A stretch of DNA of 64,000 nucleotides from Aggregatibacter actinomycetemcomitans DSM 8324 (GCF_000372365.1 NZ_AQUU01000001.1:124001-188000); one strand, 5' to 3'. Counted from the first letter of the stretch, positions 17,792 through 30,731 are shown. Numbers and translations: made by a program. Notes: generated by a model not told the origin, from the sequence alone.

Positions 17792-18709
17792 TTAAATCAA
17801 TATTTGTGCGGGAGAAATATAACCTTGTGGGACTTGTTCTTTGTCTTCGAAGGTTACGAGTTCCCACGCTTCTTGATTATCCAATACCGCTCTTAATAAT
17901 TTATTGTTTAAACCATGACCTGATTTATAGGCTTTGAAATCACCGATAATGTTATAACCACACATATATAAATCACCAATAGCATCCAGCATTTTGTGAC
18001 GGACCAGTTCATCTTTGAAACGCAAACCGTCCTCATTCAGAATGCGATAATCATCCAGTACGATAGCATTATCTAAACTGCCGCCTAACGCTAAACCTTG
18101 AGATTGAAGATACTCAATATCTTTCATAAAACCAAAAGTTCTCGCGCGGCTGATTTGCTGAACAAATGCTTGCGCGGAGAAATCCATCACATAATTACGT
18201 ACATCTTCGCTAATTACCGGATGATTAAAATCAATAGTGAAATTCAAACGGAAACCATTATAAGGAGAAAATTCCGCCCATTTATCACCATCTTCCACGC
18301 GAACTTTTTGTTTGACACGAATGAATTTTTTCGGTGCATTTTGTTCTTCAATGCCTGCATCTAATAATAAATAAATAAACGGGCTTGCACTACCATCCAT
18401 AATTGGAATTTCAGGCGCATCCACTTCAACAATAATGTTATCGATACCAAGTCCTGCTAAAGCCGCATTTAGATGTTCAACCGTTGAAATTCGCACACCC
18501 TGCTCATTCACTAAACAAGTACAAAGCATAGTATCGTGCACTGCATTAGCATTCGCCGGAAAGGTAACCGGCGGATTCAAATCGGTGCGGCAATAAACAA
18601 CACCGGTATTCGGCATTGCAGGACGTAAAACCAAAGTAACCTTATCACCACTGTGTAATCCCACACCGGTAACTTTTATACTTTGTTTTAATGTTCTTTG
18701 TTTAATCAT
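17792..18709 (-). CDS. lpxC: UDP-3-O-acyl-N-acetylglucosamine deacetylase
   Basis: A 305-aa zinc deacetylase catalysing the committed step of lipid A synthesis. Zinc ligands fit the family: His in [12 protein letters not shown] (about 75-86), then [12 protein letters not shown] (about 238-249) with His and Asp, and the general-base region [11 protein letters not shown] (about 263-273). Length equals E. coli LpxC (305). It is the last gene of the cluster, 37 bases after ftsZ, and is closed by a strong terminator. Confidence 0.97.
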   Translation of the reverse strand: MIKQRTLKQSIKVTGVGLHSGDKVTLVLRPAMPNTGVVYCRTDLNPPVTFPANANAVHDTMLCTCLVNEQGVRISTVEHLNAALAGLGIDNIIVEVDAPEIPIMDGSASPFIYLLLDAGIEEQNAPKKFIRVKQKVRVEDGDKWAEFSPYNGFRLNFTIDFNHPVISEDVRNYVMDFSAQAFVQQISRARTFGFMKDIEYLQSQGLALGGSLDNAIVLDDYRILNEDGLRFKDELVRHKMLDAIGDLYMCGYNIIGDFKAYKSGHGLNNKLLRAVLDNQEAWELVTFEDKEQVPQGYISPAQILI

Positions 18710-18746
18710 AACCTTTCTCTTAACTTGCTGTTACCACAAGATAATA

Positions 18747-20030
18747 TTATTTATCGCCATTACGCATAAAACCTTGAACATTGAACAAATTAGTATCTTT
18801 CAAGCGTTCGGTAATCGGCGTATCTAAATCGTCTCTACTACGTTGTACGTTTTGCTGGTTATTGGACAAATTATTCGCATCCTGTGCACTATGTCCATAA
18901 GTTGGCGCATTTGTTCTCGGCGCGCCGAACTGAGTATTTATCGGTTGATTATTCGGGGCTGCTTGTGGACGTGGAGAAATTTGAATCTCCGGCGCTTCGG
19001 GTTCACCAATACCTGTTGCAACAATGGTTACGCGGATTTCATCCACCATATCAGGCACCAATGTTGTACCGACTACAACCGTAGCCTCATCAGAAGCAAA
19101 TGCTTTAATTGTATCGCCTACTGCCTGGAACTCGGTTAAGCCTAAGTCCATACCGGCCGTAATATTAACCAATACCCCTCTGGCACCGGATAAATCCACA
19201 CGCTCTAACAAGTCACTTTTCACTGCAATTTTAGCTGCATCTTCCGCACGACCTTCACCCGGTGAACCCAATGCAGAACCAAAACCAATCATTGCCTGCC
19301 CCATCTCCGACATTACGGTACGAACATCGGCAAAGTCCACGTTAATTAAACCCGGAGAGGTAATCATATCCGAAATACCGGTAACAGAATTACGCAACAC
19401 ATCATTAGCGGCGGAGAAAGCTTGCATTAATGTTGCATTTTTCGGCATAACCTTGGCTAATTGTTCATTTGGGATGATGATTAGGGAATCTACATGTTTG
19501 GATAATTCTTTAATCCCCATTTCGGCGAACATCATTCGTTTCTTACCTTCAAAAGCAAATGGCTTGGTAACCACAGCAACGGTAAGAATACCCAATTCTT
19601 TTGCGATTTGAGCGACTATCGGTGCAGCACCTGTGCCTGTACCACCACCCATGCCGGCAGCGATAAACACCATATCAGCGCCTTCTAACATTTGACGAAT
19701 GGCATCCTGATCGTCTTCTGCGGCTTTACGTCCGACATTCGGGTTGGCACCCGCGCCCAAACCCTTGGTGGTATTCGCACCAATTTGAACCGTTTGCTGC
19801 ACTTGGCTTTTACGCAATGCCTGTGCATCGGTATTAATGGCATAGAACATGATTTTTCCATGTTCATCAGTGTTCAACATTGTTTCATCAACAAGGGCAC
19901 CGCCAATATCATCTTTAACCATCGTGGCAACCATGTGGTTAACGGCATTACCGCCACCGCCACCGACACCGACCACTTTAATCAGTGCTCCATTCATTTC
20001 ACCGAGATCATAATCTACTGGCTCAAACAT
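18747..20030 (-). CDS. ftsZ: Cell division GTPase FtsZ
   Basis: A 427-aa tubulin homologue forming the division ring. The tubulin signature [10 protein letters not shown] starts at 128 and [10 protein letters not shown] at 21-30. Compared with E. coli FtsZ, about 19 extra residues lie between helix H1 and strand S2 (roughly 36-60: VATMVKDD through DEHGKIM). The variable linker is followed by [13 protein letters not shown] instead of the usual LDIPAFLRKQAD-type tail that binds FtsA and ZipA. From memory, H. influenzae FtsZ shares both peculiarities, so they look like family traits rather than damage. It sits between ftsA and lpxC. Confidence 0.97.
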   Translation of the reverse strand: MFEPVDYDLGEMNGALIKVVGVGGGGGNAVNHMVATMVKDDIGGALVDETMLNTDEHGKIMFYAINTDAQALRKSQVQQTVQIGANTTKGLGAGANPNVGRKAAEDDQDAIRQMLEGADMVFIAAGMGGGTGTGAAPIVAQIAKELGILTVAVVTKPFAFEGKKRMMFAEMGIKELSKHVDSLIIIPNEQLAKVMPKNATLMQAFSAANDVLRNSVTGISDMITSPGLINVDFADVRTVMSEMGQAMIGFGSALGSPGEGRAEDAAKIAVKSDLLERVDLSGARGVLVNITAGMDLGLTEFQAVGDTIKAFASDEATVVVGTTLVPDMVDEIRVTIVATGIGEPEAPEIQISPRPQAAPNNQPINTQFGAPRTNAPTYGHSAQDANNLSNNQQNVQRSRDDLDTPITERLKDTNLFNVQGFMRNGDK

Positions 20031-20113
20031 ACTTATTCTCCGTCACTGCCGACACACTATCAGCATATATTAAAACCCAAACTGTTCATATTGTAGATGA
20101 AAAATCAAAATTC

Positions 20114-21394
20114 TCAAAATTCCGACCGCACTTTATTAAAAATTTTTTTCACTACCTTACCGCATGCGCTAAAAAATCCGCTATCCGAATTCTCATCATT
20201 AAGCGGCCCTTCATCCTCATTGCTATGTTCATATTGCAACAAACCAATGACAGTCGCGTATTGCGGTTTGTTCACATAATCGGTCAAACCGGTAATATTT
20301 AGCGGGCTACCAATTCTCACCTGCGCATTTTGCCCAAACACTTCCGCCGCACTATCTTTCAAGTCTTCAATTTGTGCACCACCACCGGTAATCACAACGC
20401 CGGCAATGAGATCAAACTTAATATGTTTAGCTTCCAAATCCGTTTTCAAATAAATTAATTCATTTTTCACCAAACTCAATAGTTCTTTATAACGGGCCGA
20501 AGTTACTAAAGAAAGCTGTTCTTTTGTTAATGTGCGAGGGCCTCGCCCGCCGATACTGGAAACTTCAATTTTCTTGTCGGCATGATATTTCGGCGGCGTT
20601 AATGCACTACCATGATTCACTTTGATGCTTTCCGCCTCCATTCTAGAAGTGGCACAAGCATACGCAATATCATCGGTGACACGATTACCGGCATAAGGAA
20701 TCACTTTACTGAAACGCAATGCACCGTTGATATACACCATAATGTCCATGGTACCGGCACCGAAATCAATCAAACAAACCCCTAAATCTTTTTCATCTTC
20801 GGTTAAAACGGAATAGCTGGAAGCCAAGCCTGAGAACACAATCTTATCGACTTTTAATTTACAACGTTCTACCGCCTTCTTCAGGTTATTTAACCAGTCC
20901 TGATGACAAGCGATTAAGTGAGTCTGCGCTTTTAAACGAACACCTTGTAAGCCCAACGGATTTTTAATGTTCATTTGCTTATCGACAGCAAATTCTTGCG
21001 GAATAATGTGAAGTAACGACAATCCTTCCGGCATTTTAACCGAGCTTGCCGTGTGAATAGCAGAATCAATTTCATCTTGGGTCACCTCGCCTTCGGCAAT
21101 AGGTACAAAGCCATTCTCATTCAGGCTTTGAATATGCTCACCGGTAATCGCCAAAGTCACGCTCATAATCCGGCAATCGGCAACGGATTCGGCCGCTTCA
21201 ATAGCCCGTTGAATAGATATAACCACCGCATTGAGGTCAGTAATGCTTCCTTTATCGATCCCTTTAGACGGACAACTGCCCACGCCAAGCACATTTACGA
21301 CACCGTCCGGTAAAACTTCACCGACTACGGCAACGACTTTAGAAGTACCCACTTCCAAACCAACAATCGTCTTTGATTCCACAATTTTAGACAT
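20114..21394 (-). CDS. ftsA: Cell division protein FtsA
   Basis: A 426-aa actin-like ATPase tethering FtsZ to the membrane. Visible: [19 protein letters not shown] (phosphate 1; residues 7-25), [14 protein letters not shown] (phosphate 2, about 206-219) and [14 protein letters not shown] (adenosine motif). The amphipathic C-terminal membrane-targeting helix is visible as [14 protein letters not shown]. Length matches E. coli FtsA (420). An uptake sequence near 20126 lies within the last codons. Confidence 0.96.
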   Translation of the reverse strand: MSKIVESKTIVGLEVGTSKVVAVVGEVLPDGVVNVLGVGSCPSKGIDKGSITDLNAVVISIQRAIEAAESVADCRIMSVTLAITGEHIQSLNENGFVPIAEGEVTQDEIDSAIHTASSVKMPEGLSLLHIIPQEFAVDKQMNIKNPLGLQGVRLKAQTHLIACHQDWLNNLKKAVERCKLKVDKIVFSGLASSYSVLTEDEKDLGVCLIDFGAGTMDIMVYINGALRFSKVIPYAGNRVTDDIAYACATSRMEAESIKVNHGSALTPPKYHADKKIEVSSIGGRGPRTLTKEQLSLVTSARYKELLSLVKNELIYLKTDLEAKHIKFDLIAGVVITGGGAQIEDLKDSAAEVFGQNAQVRIGSPLNITGLTDYVNKPQYATVIGLLQYEHSNEDEGPLNDENSDSGFFSACGKVVKKIFNKVRSEF

Positions 21395-21418
21395 TTTCTA
21401 ACTTCACACTGTTAATCA

Positions 21419-22186
21419 TTAATTTAAATCAACCATACCCACCGAAGCACCGGAAGCGTAACGCAAATCCACATAGGAGAGTTTTTTATTTTCAGGCACC
21501 TCAATTTGCGGATAAATGGTCACAAAACGATCCAGTTTTGTTTTCCACTCACCACGCCCAAGTTTCAGCACCACATCATTATCCAATACCACCTGCCAAG
21601 CGCCGCGTGCGTCAATAGCAACCGCTTTAAGGGTTAACCCTTTTTGTTTTAAATCGGCATAAATTCTATTCCAGGCATCCAGCACTTTTTCACTTTGGAA
21701 ATCGGGTCCGGACAAACGAGGCAGATGCTGCTCTTTCAATTTATTCATCGGCAGCTGAAAAACCACGCCGTCTTTTGAGAGGAATTCGGTTTCGTTCCAA
21801 ATAGCGACCGGTTGATACTCCGTAACCCAAATGCTTAACCTGTTCGGCCACATTTTGCGAACAACCGCGCCTTTAATCCAAGGCATTGTCTCAATTTGTT
21901 CACGAATTAAATCGGCATCCTGACCGAAAAACCCTTTAAGTTCTCCCATTTTCAGCAGGGCTTCGCGCACATCCGCATCATCGGTAAAATTCGGCGTGCC
22001 GACCAAAGCAAATGCGCTGATTGGCTTACTATCTAATTTTTCTAAAAAATTTTGCCAATTTGAACAAGAATAGAACAAAATGCCAACGCATAATAGCACA
22101 AGTAATAATTTAATTTGCACAAAAACTTTTGATTTAGGTTCACCATATCTTATATTTTGTGGGGTTTTGCGTTTTAGTAAATTCAT
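21419..22186 (-). CDS. ftsQ: Cell division protein FtsQ
   Basis: A 255-aa bitopic inner membrane protein, part of the FtsQLB divisome subcomplex. One transmembrane segment, [17 protein letters not shown], lies at about 28-44. The POTRA region follows ([23 protein letters not shown]), then the beta domain ending in [16 protein letters not shown]. It overlaps ddlB by four bases (ATGA) and leads into ftsA. Confidence 0.93.
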   Translation of the reverse strand: MNLLKRKTPQNIRYGEPKSKVFVQIKLLLVLLCVGILFYSCSNWQNFLEKLDSKPISAFALVGTPNFTDDADVREALLKMGELKGFFGQDADLIREQIETMPWIKGAVVRKMWPNRLSIWVTEYQPVAIWNETEFLSKDGVVFQLPMNKLKEQHLPRLSGPDFQSEKVLDAWNRIYADLKQKGLTLKAVAIDARGAWQVVLDNDVVLKLGRGEWKTKLDRFVTIYPQIEVPENKKLSYVDLRYASGASVGMVDLN

Positions 22187-23112
22187 TCCGCGCTCAACTC
22201 TAAAATTTTCTCAACCAACTGCGCAAAAGAATAGCCGACCGTTGCCGCCGATTTCGGGAATAAACTGTGGCTGGTCATGCCAGGGTTGGTATTAACTTCC
22301 ACCAAACGGAACTTTCCTTCCGCATCCGCCATCACATCAATACGGCTCCAACCACGACAGCCCACCACATCATAGGCCTGTTTTACCAAACGGCGGAGCT
22401 CCTGTTCACGCTCCTCGCTTAATCCCGCCGGGCAAAAATATTGCGTATTGTCAGAGATGTATTTCGCGTCGTAATCATAAAACTCACCTTCCGGCACAAT
22501 TTTAATGGAAGGCAAAACTTCATTATCCAGCACCGGCACGGTAAATTCATCGCCGGCAAGCCATTCTTCAATTAACACCGTGTTATCGAATTTAAGCGCG
22601 AAATCCACCGCACTTTCCAGTTCATCCACAGCTTTGACTTTGGTTAACCCCACGCTGGAACCTTCCAGAGAAGGCTTAACCATCAGCGGTAATCCTAGCT
22701 TTTTGACCACAGACTCCGGGTTTAAGTTTACTCTATTTTCCGTCGTCACGATTTCCATCTCGGCGACCGGCAAACCAAATGCCTTCCACAACATTTTAGT
22801 ACGCATTTTATCCATAGTTAACGCAGAAGTCATCACGCCGCAACCGGTATAAGGAATGCCGATTTGCTCTAATAAGCCCTGCATCGTGCCGTCTTCGCCG
22901 CCGCGACCGTGCAAAATATTAAACACGCGATCAAATCCCTGTTCTTTTAAGGTCGCTACCGGAAAGGTTTTCGGATCAATCGGATGGGCGTCATACCCTT
23001 GTTTACGCAACGCATTTAATACTGCTTCCCCCGAATTTAAAGACACCTCGCGTTCTGCGGAGGTTCCGCCTAATAAAACGGCGATTTTTTCCTGTTTTAA
23101 TGTTTTACTCAT
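22183..23112 (-). CDS. ddlB: D-alanine--D-alanine ligase
   Basis: A 309-aa ATP-grasp ligase making D-Ala-D-Ala for the murein stem peptide. The N-terminal [20 protein letters not shown], the P-loop region [14 protein letters not shown] (about 145-158) and metal-binding [20 protein letters not shown] are intact. I choose ATG 23112 (MSKTLKQEK); a GTG four codons upstream at 23124 is possible but has no clear ribosome binding site. It lies between murC and ftsQ. Confidence 0.95.
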   Translation of the reverse strand: MSKTLKQEKIAVLLGGTSAEREVSLNSGEAVLNALRKQGYDAHPIDPKTFPVATLKEQGFDRVFNILHGRGGEDGTMQGLLEQIGIPYTGCGVMTSALTMDKMRTKMLWKAFGLPVAEMEIVTTENRVNLNPESVVKKLGLPLMVKPSLEGSSVGLTKVKAVDELESAVDFALKFDNTVLIEEWLAGDEFTVPVLDNEVLPSIKIVPEGEFYDYDAKYISDNTQYFCPAGLSEEREQELRRLVKQAYDVVGCRGWSRIDVMADAEGKFRLVEVNTNPGMTSHSLFPKSAATVGYSFAQLVEKILELSAE

Positions 23113-23124
23113 CTTATTATCCAC

Positions 23125-24555
23125 TTATTCTTTCGTCCAACATTCCACCAACTGACGTGAAAGTTTACTCACGCTACCGGCGCCCTGCGCCAAAATTAAA
23201 TCGCCATCCTGAATAATCTGATCGAGCACCTCACCCAACTGTTCCGTATCGGAAACCAAAATCGGATCCACTTTTCCCAGATTACGAATAGAACGGCACA
23301 ATGCCTTACTATCCGCGCCTACTATCGGCGCTTCGCCTGCCGGATACACATCCAACATAATCAACGCATCCACTTGAGATAACACCTGCACGAAATCATC
23401 AAATAAATCGCGGGTGCGGGAATAACGGTGCGGCTGGAAAATCATCACAATACGTTTATTTTCCCAGCCTTGACGCGCCGCTTGAATGGTAACGCCCACT
23501 TCCGTCGGATGATGACCGTAATCGTCCACCAACATCACTTTACCGTTCGGGCGGATAAATTGTCCCAATTGATCGAAACGACGTCCTGCGCCTTGGAAAT
23601 CCGCCAACGCGGCTAAAATAGCGTCATTTTTAATGCCTTCTTCTTTGGCGACCACCAAGGCGGCGGTAGCATTCAGTGCATTATGGCGTCCCGGCACATT
23701 CAGCAACACATCAATACGCTCACCGTTCGGGCAAATCACCGTGTAATGCCCCTGAAAACCGGTTTGTTGATAATCTTCAATGCGATAATCGGCATTTTCA
23801 CTAAAGCCGTAAGTGATCACCTGACGCCCGACCAGCGGAACCAACTCCATCAGCACCTCATCATCGGCACATAACACCGCCAAACCATAAAACGGCAAAT
23901 TATGCAGAAAATTCACATAGGTTTGTTTCATTTCATCAAAATCGCCGTGATAGGTATCCATGTGATCCGGTTCAATATTCGTCACGATGGAAATCATCGG
24001 TTGCAAATGCAGAAAAGACGCGTCACTTTCGTCGGCTTCGGCGATCAAATAACGGCTACAGCCTAAATGAGCATTGGTGCCTGCGGATTTCACCAAGCCA
24101 CCGTTAACGAACGTCGGGTCCAATCCCGCTTCGGCGTAAATCATGGAAACCATCGCGGTAGTGGTGGTTTTACCGTGCGTACCGGCAACGGCAATACCGT
24201 GGCGGAAACGCATTAACTCCGCCAGCATTTGTGCACGTTGAATCACCGGAATACGGGCTTCTTTCGCCGCCATCACTTCCGGGTTATCGCCATGAATGGC
24301 AGAGGAAATCACCACCACGCTGGCGCCTACAATATTCTCCGCTTGATGTCCGATAAACACTTTCGCCCCGGCTTTGGTTAAGCACTGAGTAACTGCACTT
24401 TCGGCAATATCCGAACCGGAGATCGAATAGCCTTCGTTCAATAAAATTTCCGCAATACCACACATCCCCGCGCCGCCGATGCCGATAAAATGAATTTGTT
24501 TTACTCGGCGCATTTCCGGAATGATGTTTCTAATCTGTTGATGATAATTTTCCAT
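23125..24555 (-). CDS. murC: UDP-N-acetylmuramate--L-alanine ligase
   Basis: A 476-aa Mur ligase adding L-Ala to UDP-MurNAc. The N-terminal [15 protein letters not shown] (about 17-31), the ATP-binding [13 protein letters not shown] (about 121-133) and the C-terminal [10 protein letters not shown] (about 347-356) are complete. The frame is open to 24645, but ATG 24555 (MENYHQQ) with GAAGGAAATAATC upstream is the true start; the longer form would overlap murG. Length agrees with the family (about 475-491). Confidence 0.96.
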   Translation of the reverse strand: MENYHQQIRNIIPEMRRVKQIHFIGIGGAGMCGIAEILLNEGYSISGSDIAESAVTQCLTKAGAKVFIGHQAENIVGASVVVISSAIHGDNPEVMAAKEARIPVIQRAQMLAELMRFRHGIAVAGTHGKTTTTAMVSMIYAEAGLDPTFVNGGLVKSAGTNAHLGCSRYLIAEADESDASFLHLQPMISIVTNIEPDHMDTYHGDFDEMKQTYVNFLHNLPFYGLAVLCADDEVLMELVPLVGRQVITYGFSENADYRIEDYQQTGFQGHYTVICPNGERIDVLLNVPGRHNALNATAALVVAKEEGIKNDAILAALADFQGAGRRFDQLGQFIRPNGKVMLVDDYGHHPTEVGVTIQAARQGWENKRIVMIFQPHRYSRTRDLFDDFVQVLSQVDALIMLDVYPAGEAPIVGADSKALCRSIRNLGKVDPILVSDTEQLGEVLDQIIQDGDLILAQGAGSVSKLSRQLVECWTKE

Positions 24556-24625
24556 GATTATTTCCTTCTCTCCCGTGCGAATCATCAGAGGCAAAAACAC
24601 CGCGAAAAACGACCGCACCTTTCGC

Positions 24626-25690
24626 TTAGCTCGCGACGTCTTCAATCACCTCGGCAACCCGTTTTGCCGCTCTCGGTGTCGCCATTTTTTTTGCATTTAA
24701 CGCCATGGTTAATAATTTTTCACGATCCGCCAATAACGGGGTTATTTCGCGCAACAGACGTTCTTCGGTAAATTCCGGCTGCTCAATAATGACTGCCGCG
24801 CCTGCATCCGCTAAATATTTCGCATTCAAAAACTGCTGACGATCTTTATGTTGAAACGGCACGAAAATTGCCGGTGTGCCCACCGCCGCCAGTTCGCATA
24901 CGGTCAACGCGCCGGAGCGGCAAATGACAATGTCCGCCCACGCGTAGGCTTCCGCCATGTCGTCAATAAATTCGGTGGCAACGCCGTTGTGATTTGCCTG
25001 ATAAACTTCTTCAATGCCCGCCAAATTGCCTTTGCCAACCTGATGGCGCACATAAATATCCAATCCCTGCGCGGTAAGTTTCACCGCCACTTGCGGCACG
25101 GTTTGATTCAGCACTCGTGCCCCTTGGCTACCGCCGACTACTAAAATGCGCAACGTTTTATTACGCGCGGCAAAACGCTGTTGCGGCGCTTCCGTTTGGA
25201 ATAAATCACGGCGCACGGGGTTGCCCACCACTTCCGCATGAGGAAAGGCGTTCGGGAACGCTTGCAGCACGCGGGTGGCAATTTTTGACAACCCACTATT
25301 GGTCAACCCGGCAATGGCATTTTGTTCATGCAACACCACCGGCACGCCGCAGAGTTTCGCCGCAAGCCCGCCCGGACCGGACACATAACCGCCCATGCCT
25401 AATACGGCGTTAGGCTGATATTGCTTGATGATATTACGCGCCTGACATACTGCGCGCAAAATGGCAAAAGGCGCCAATAATAAACTCTTGATGCCTTTGC
25501 CGCGTAAACCTGAAATTTGGATAAATTCGATGGGAATGCCGTGTTTTGGAACCAATTGAGCTTCCATTCTGTCTTTGGTGCCCAGCCAGCGGATTTCCCA
25601 GCCTTGCTGTTGTAATTCTTGTGCAACGGCAATGGCAGGAAAAACATGTCCGCCCGTTCCGCCTGCCATCACTAATAATTTTTTACCCAT
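24626..25690 (-). CDS. murG: UDP-GlcNAc:lipid I N-acetylglucosaminyltransferase
   Basis: A 354-aa GT28 enzyme that converts lipid I to lipid II on the inner face of the cytoplasmic membrane. The N-terminal [16 protein letters not shown], the [14 protein letters not shown] loop (about 99-112), [12 protein letters not shown] and the donor site [15 protein letters not shown] (about 258-272) match MurG. Length matches E. coli (355). Confidence 0.96.
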   Translation of the reverse strand: MGKKLLVMAGGTGGHVFPAIAVAQELQQQGWEIRWLGTKDRMEAQLVPKHGIPIEFIQISGLRGKGIKSLLLAPFAILRAVCQARNIIKQYQPNAVLGMGGYVSGPGGLAAKLCGVPVVLHEQNAIAGLTNSGLSKIATRVLQAFPNAFPHAEVVGNPVRRDLFQTEAPQQRFAARNKTLRILVVGGSQGARVLNQTVPQVAVKLTAQGLDIYVRHQVGKGNLAGIEEVYQANHNGVATEFIDDMAEAYAWADIVICRSGALTVCELAAVGTPAIFVPFQHKDRQQFLNAKYLADAGAAVIIEQPEFTEERLLREITPLLADREKLLTMALNAKKMATPRAAKRVAEVIEDVAS

Positions 25691-25730
25691 ATTTCTTCTC
25701 TAAAAAAACACTGAAAAAAACGACCGCACT

Positions 25731-26921
25731 TTAGTCATCCCGTAATCGCGCCTGACCGCCACGCATTAAGCGATTTTCATGGTCAATACGCAATAACATA
25801 CCGATGGTGACGGACATAATGATGATACTGGAACCGCCATAGCTGATGAGCGGGAACGTTAAGCCTTTGGTCGGCAACATACCAAGCGCCATACCGAGGT
25901 TGACGAAGCCCTGGAAGAAAATCCAGAAACTGATACCAAACGCTAAAAAACCTTTAAAGCGCTGTTCTAACATTAAGGATTCGCGCCCGATTTTCATGGC
26001 ACGAAAAACCAACAACCCAAGCAAAATAATAATAACGAAAATGCCGAAGAAACCAAATTCTTCACCCACAATCGCCATCACAAAGTCCGTATGCGCTTCG
26101 GGCAAATATTCCAGTTTTAAGATGGAATTGCCTAACCCCTCGCCGAAAAAGCCGCCGCGCCCGAACGCCATTAAGGAGTTGGATAATTGGAAACCGGTAT
26201 CATAAGGGTCTTTGAAAGGATCCATAAAACCTATGATACGTTTCAGTCGATAAGCGGAAGAAAGCACCAACCACACGAACATGAACACGCCCATACTGAT
26301 TAAACCGATGAACTGCCAGAAGTTGGCACCGACGATAAATAATAAGCCGAAAGTGATAATAAATAATACGACAGTACTTCCCAAATCAGGTTGTACAATC
26401 AGAAAACAACCCATGACACCCATCACCACAAAGGGCTTAAACGCGCTCAGTTTGCGACTACGCACTTCGTCATAACGGCGGGTGAAATAACTGGCGAGGA
26501 AACAGGTTAAGGCTAATTTGGCGAATTCCGCCGGCTGGAAATTAAATAACCCCATAGGAATCCAACGGCGTGCGCCGTTAACTTCACGCCCGATGCCCGG
26601 AATCATCACAAGAACAAGCAGAATAATCGCAACCCAAAATAATCTGGCATGCCATTTTTGCCATTTTTCCATGGAAATTTGTAAGGTGATGTAACAGGTG
26701 AAACAGGACAAAATGATGTAAATAATATCGCGTTTGACAAAATAAAAAGCATCATTATACAAGCGGGTCCCCACCGGAATGGAAGCGGAGGACACCGCTA
26801 ATAAACCGATGAGCAACAACACCAAATACAACCACAATAACGCGCGGTCGTATAGCAAACTGGTCGGCGCCACTGTGGTGGCGTTTTGACTGCTTTCTTT
26901 GAACCTATCCCAAAATCCCAT
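25731..26921 (-). CDS. ftsW: Divisome peptidoglycan polymerase FtsW (SEDS family)
   Basis: A 396-aa polytopic inner membrane protein with about ten hydrophobic helices; it polymerises septal glycan strands together with FtsI. Conserved elements include GREVNGARRWI (about 112-122), FQPAEFAKL (about 129-137), QPDLGS (about 176-181) and the C-terminal GLTFPLISYGGSS. The position between murD and murG identifies FtsW rather than RodA. An uptake sequence overlaps its stop codon region. Confidence 0.95.
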   Translation of the reverse strand: MGFWDRFKESSQNATTVAPTSLLYDRALLWLYLVLLLIGLLAVSSASIPVGTRLYNDAFYFVKRDIIYIILSCFTCYITLQISMEKWQKWHARLFWVAIILLVLVMIPGIGREVNGARRWIPMGLFNFQPAEFAKLALTCFLASYFTRRYDEVRSRKLSAFKPFVVMGVMGCFLIVQPDLGSTVVLFIITFGLLFIVGANFWQFIGLISMGVFMFVWLVLSSAYRLKRIIGFMDPFKDPYDTGFQLSNSLMAFGRGGFFGEGLGNSILKLEYLPEAHTDFVMAIVGEEFGFFGIFVIIILLGLLVFRAMKIGRESLMLEQRFKGFLAFGISFWIFFQGFVNLGMALGMLPTKGLTFPLISYGGSSIIIMSVTIGMLLRIDHENRLMRGGQARLRDD

Positions 26922-26935
26922 GTGCCAACCCGTCT

Positions 26936-28240
26936 TTAACTTAAGCGTGACAAACGCGTAAATTCATCACCGCGAGCTTCAAAACAGCTGAATTGATCCA
27001 AACTGGCGCAAGCCGGTGATAACAGCACCATGTCGCCTGCCTGTAGCTGCGGACGAATCGCCGCAATGGCGTGTTCCATGGTGTCAAATAATTGGCTTTG
27101 GGAAGAGAGTGCGGCTAACTGTTTGCCGTCGCGACCGAAACAATAGCAGTAAATGTGCGGTTGATTAATTAAGCGTGCCAATTCGGAGAAATCCGCGCCT
27201 TTGCCGTCACCGCCGAGCAATAAATGGAGCTTGCCCGCTACCTGCAAACCGGTTAAGGCGGCAACGGTGCTACCCACATTAGTGGCTTTGGAATCGTTAA
27301 TCCAGCGCACGCCGTCAGCGATATGCGCCACTTGGAAGCGGTGCTCCAAACCACCGAACGCACAAAGTGCGGTTCGAATTCCGGTTAAATTTATGCCTGC
27401 CGCCTGTGCCAACGCAATGGCAGCCAAGGCATTCATGTAATTATGGCGACCGGTCAATTTCATTTCATCACAGGCTAACACCGCTTCATCGTACGCCATT
27501 AAATAGGTTTTGTTATTTTCGGTTTTTAACCAATAATCCGCGTGGTTTTCACCAAAAGAAACCTGCTTTTGCGGTCGCTGGGTCGTTGGCAACGTCAATG
27601 CATCTTCCGCATTAATCACCGCCGTTTGGCAATGATTGTAAATGTTTAATTTCGCGTGGCGATAATCCTGCAGATCCACATAGCGATTCATGTGATCTTC
27701 GGTCACGTTTAATACTGTTGCCGCCACAGCCTTGAGGGAATAGGTGGTTTCCAATTGGAAGCTGGACAGTTCCAACACATACAAATCATGTTGTTGATTT
27801 AACAGGGAAAGTGCCGGAATACCAATATTGCCGCCCATACCCACTCTTAAACCGGCGGCCTTCGCCATTTCCGCCACCAATGTGGTGACAGTGCTTTTAC
27901 CGTTGGAACCGGTAATTGCCACAATCGGTTTATCCGCCTCGCGACAGAATAATTCGATGTCGCCCACCACCTCGACACCTGCTTGAAGTGCGGTCTGAAT
28001 TTCAGGTGTTTTTACCGCCAGCCCCGGGCTGATAACAATCAGATCGCTTTCCAGCAGCCATTGCTGGTTTAAACCGCCCGTATGCAGAGGAATCGCTTTA
28101 TCAAGCTGCTCAGCGCCCGCAGGATGTTGACGCGTATCTATGACACGCACATCCGCCTGTTTGGCACGCAGAAAATCCACACAGGATAAGCCTGTTTTGC
28201 CTAACCCGATTACCGTGACTTTTTTATCTTGATATTGCAT
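26936..28240 (-). CDS. murD: UDP-N-acetylmuramoyl-L-alanine--D-glutamate ligase
   Basis: A 434-aa Mur ligase adding D-Glu to the stem peptide. N-terminal [18 protein letters not shown]-binding [15 protein letters not shown] (about 111-125), central [11 protein letters not shown] and C-terminal [15 protein letters not shown] are present. Length is typical (E. coli 438). It is the gene between mraY and ftsW. Confidence 0.96.
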   Translation of the reverse strand: MQYQDKKVTVIGLGKTGLSCVDFLRAKQADVRVIDTRQHPAGAEQLDKAIPLHTGGLNQQWLLESDLIVISPGLAVKTPEIQTALQAGVEVVGDIELFCREADKPIVAITGSNGKSTVTTLVAEMAKAAGLRVGMGGNIGIPALSLLNQQHDLYVLELSSFQLETTYSLKAVAATVLNVTEDHMNRYVDLQDYRHAKLNIYNHCQTAVINAEDALTLPTTQRPQKQVSFGENHADYWLKTENNKTYLMAYDEAVLACDEMKLTGRHNYMNALAAIALAQAAGINLTGIRTALCAFGGLEHRFQVAHIADGVRWINDSKATNVGSTVAALTGLQVAGKLHLLLGGDGKGADFSELARLINQPHIYCYCFGRDGKQLAALSSQSQLFDTMEHAIAAIRPQLQAGDMVLLSPACASLDQFSCFEARGDEFTRLSRLS

Positions 28241-28266
28241 TGAAATTCTCTCTCAAAAATGACCGC

Positions 28267-29352
28267 TTAACGCAGTTTTAACGTCACCAAACCGATTAAC
28301 ACGAGCATCAGGGAAATGATCCAGAAACGCACAATCACGCGCGGCTCCGGCCAGCCTTTTTTCTCGAAATGGTGATGAATCGGCGCCATCAGGAAAATAC
28401 GTTGTTTATTACGCAGTTTGTAGGAGCCCACTTGTAAAATGACGGACAGGGTTTCCATGACAAACACGCCGCCCATAATTAATAATAAAAATTCCTGACG
28501 CACTAACACGGCAATCACGCCCAGCGCACCGCCTAATGCTAATGAGCCTACATCGCCCATAAACACCTGCGCAGGATAAGTATTGAACCAAAGAAAACCC
28601 AAACCGGCACCCACAATGGCGGTACAGAACACCACTAATTCCGCACTGAATTTAATATACGGAATGTGTAAATATTCGGCGAAATTAATGTTCCCCGTCG
28701 CCCATGCCACCAAGGCAAATGCACCGGCAACAAGCACCGTCGGCATAATTGCCAAGCCGTCCAAGCCGTCGGTGAAATTCACCGCGTTACTGGAGCCGAC
28801 GATAACGAAATAAGACAGCACGATATAAAAGACACCGAGTTGTGGCATAAATTCTTTAAAAAACGGCACCACCAAACGGGTAGCATCGGTATCTTTACCC
28901 ATGGCGTACATACCGAAAATTGCCACTAGAGCGACCACGGACAGCCAAAAATATTTCCAGCGGGCAATTAAGCCATCGGTACTTTTGCGGGTAATTTTGC
29001 GGTAATCGTCCACAAAACCGACCGTGCCATAACCGAATAACACGAATAAACTGAACCAAACGTACGGATTACGCAAATCCGCCCAAAGTAAGGTACTCAC
29101 GCCGATGGCAAATAAAATCATCACGCCTCCCATGGTCGGTGTGCCTTTTTTGGCAAAATGACTTTCCGGTCCGTCGTTACGCACGACCTGACCGAATTTT
29201 AACATTTGTAAGCGACGAATAACTTTCGGACCAATCCATAAAGACACTAAAAGCGCGGTCAATAAGGCTAAAATAGCGCGCACGGTAATATAGGAAATAA
29301 CGTGGAAACTCGAATAATATTTGGTTAAAAACTCAGCAATCCAAACTAACAT
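28267..29352 (-). CDS. mraY: Phospho-MurNAc-pentapeptide translocase
   Basis: A 361-aa integral membrane enzyme transferring phospho-MurNAc-pentapeptide to undecaprenyl phosphate to give lipid I. About ten transmembrane helices. Active-site motifs: GTPTMGG (about 70-76), FVDDYRK (about 112-118, DD pair), [13 protein letters not shown] (about 189-201) and the [12 protein letters not shown] His triad (about 321-332). It overlaps murF by seven bases. Confidence 0.97.
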   Translation of the reverse strand: MLVWIAEFLTKYYSSFHVISYITVRAILALLTALLVSLWIGPKVIRRLQMLKFGQVVRNDGPESHFAKKGTPTMGGVMILFAIGVSTLLWADLRNPYVWFSLFVLFGYGTVGFVDDYRKITRKSTDGLIARWKYFWLSVVALVAIFGMYAMGKDTDATRLVVPFFKEFMPQLGVFYIVLSYFVIVGSSNAVNFTDGLDGLAIMPTVLVAGAFALVAWATGNINFAEYLHIPYIKFSAELVVFCTAIVGAGLGFLWFNTYPAQVFMGDVGSLALGGALGVIAVLVRQEFLLLIMGGVFVMETLSVILQVGSYKLRNKQRIFLMAPIHHHFEKKGWPEPRVIVRFWIISLMLVLIGLVTLKLR

Positions 29353-30725
29353 AAAAAATTACCTTTTAATAAATCGATCACTTCTTCCATTTTCATGCTG
29401 CGTGATCCTTTCACCAAAACAACGACTTTTTGTTGTGCTAATTGTTGTTGAATAATCGGTGTTAAATAAGTTACAAGTTCCGTTTTATCGGTAAAATGGC
29501 GTCCCGAATTAACCGCACTTATAACGCCACTGGAACACCCGAAAGAAAGCACTAAGTCTAACTTGGCGGCATGAGCGAACTCCCCCACCTCTTGATGGCA
29601 AAGTTGCGCATTATCGCCTAATTCGCCCATATCACCAACAACAAAGACGCGAAAAGCAGGATATTTTTGTAACACGGAAATCGCCGATTTCATAGATCCC
29701 ACATTGGCGTTGTAAGTATCGTCCAGCAATAACAGATTTTCACAAGGCTGAATCGGGAACAAACGCCCTTTCACCAAAGAGGGCGTTTCCAACCCTTTTT
29801 TCACCTGCGCCGTGGTGGCACCCACGTTCATCGCCAAGGCAGTTGCCGCCAACGCATTAGAGATATTATGCTCACCCAAATACGGTGAATTGATTTGCAC
29901 GCGGCCTTGCGGCGTGTGGAGTAAGAAATAGGCGCCTTGTTCGGAGAAATGAATTTGTTCGGCGTAAAAATCCGCCCGCGGGTTATCGTAAGCAAAATAC
30001 TGCACGGCGTGCCGACCGATGTCCGCCTGCCATTTTTGCTGATAATTATGTGCCAAATTGATAATGGCAACGCCGTTTTCCGTCAAGCCGCGAAAGATTT
30101 CGCCTTTTGCCGTCGCCACGCCGTCAAGGGAACCAAAACCTTCCAAATGCGCCGCCATGACATTATTGACCAGCGCCACATCAGGTTGCGCCAAGGAAGT
30201 CGTGTACGCGATTTCGCCGATATGATTGGCGCCGAGTTCGATCACCGCGAATTTATGCTGTTCTGTTAAACGTAACAAAGTGAGCGGCACGCCGATGTCG
30301 TTGTTAAAATTGCCTTGAGTAAATAAAACGTCGTCAGAATCCACCGCACTTTGTTGCAAAATGGAGGCAACCATCTCTTTCACCGTGGTTTTACCGGAAG
30401 ATCCCGTCATCGCCACCACTTTCGGGTTAATTTTTTCACGCAGCCATTTGGCAAGCCGCCCCAAAGCAAGACGACTGTCTTTAACGATAAGCCGGGCGAT
30501 ATTGCCTTCTGTCGGATGTTCAACCACCGCCGCCACACAACCTTGTTCGGCAGCTTTGGCAACATAATGGTGCGCATCAAAATTTTCGCCTTTAAGGGCA
30601 AAAAATAACCCTTTATTGACCGCCTGACGGCTATCCGTACTCACGTTTTCGACGATAACCGTACCATCGCCCATGAGTTCTGCTCCTAAAATGGCGGCAA
30701 TTTGTGAAAGAGATAATGTAATCAT
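29346..30725 (-). CDS. murF: UDP-MurNAc-tripeptide--D-Ala-D-Ala ligase
   Basis: A 459-aa Mur ligase attaching D-Ala-D-Ala to complete the pentapeptide. [14 protein letters not shown] (about 107-120) is the P-loop; [12 protein letters not shown] and [13 protein letters not shown] (about 327-339) are MurF-specific. Length is near E. coli MurF (452). It overlaps mraY downstream and starts seven bases after murE. Confidence 0.96.
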   Translation of the reverse strand: MITLSLSQIAAILGAELMGDGTVIVENVSTDSRQAVNKGLFFALKGENFDAHHYVAKAAEQGCVAAVVEHPTEGNIARLIVKDSRLALGRLAKWLREKINPKVVAMTGSSGKTTVKEMVASILQQSAVDSDDVLFTQGNFNNDIGVPLTLLRLTEQHKFAVIELGANHIGEIAYTTSLAQPDVALVNNVMAAHLEGFGSLDGVATAKGEIFRGLTENGVAIINLAHNYQQKWQADIGRHAVQYFAYDNPRADFYAEQIHFSEQGAYFLLHTPQGRVQINSPYLGEHNISNALAATALAMNVGATTAQVKKGLETPSLVKGRLFPIQPCENLLLLDDTYNANVGSMKSAISVLQKYPAFRVFVVGDMGELGDNAQLCHQEVGEFAHAAKLDLVLSFGCSSGVISAVNSGRHFTDKTELVTYLTPIIQQQLAQQKVVVLVKGSRSMKMEEVIDLLKGNFLC

Positions 30726-30731
30726 TTGTTT

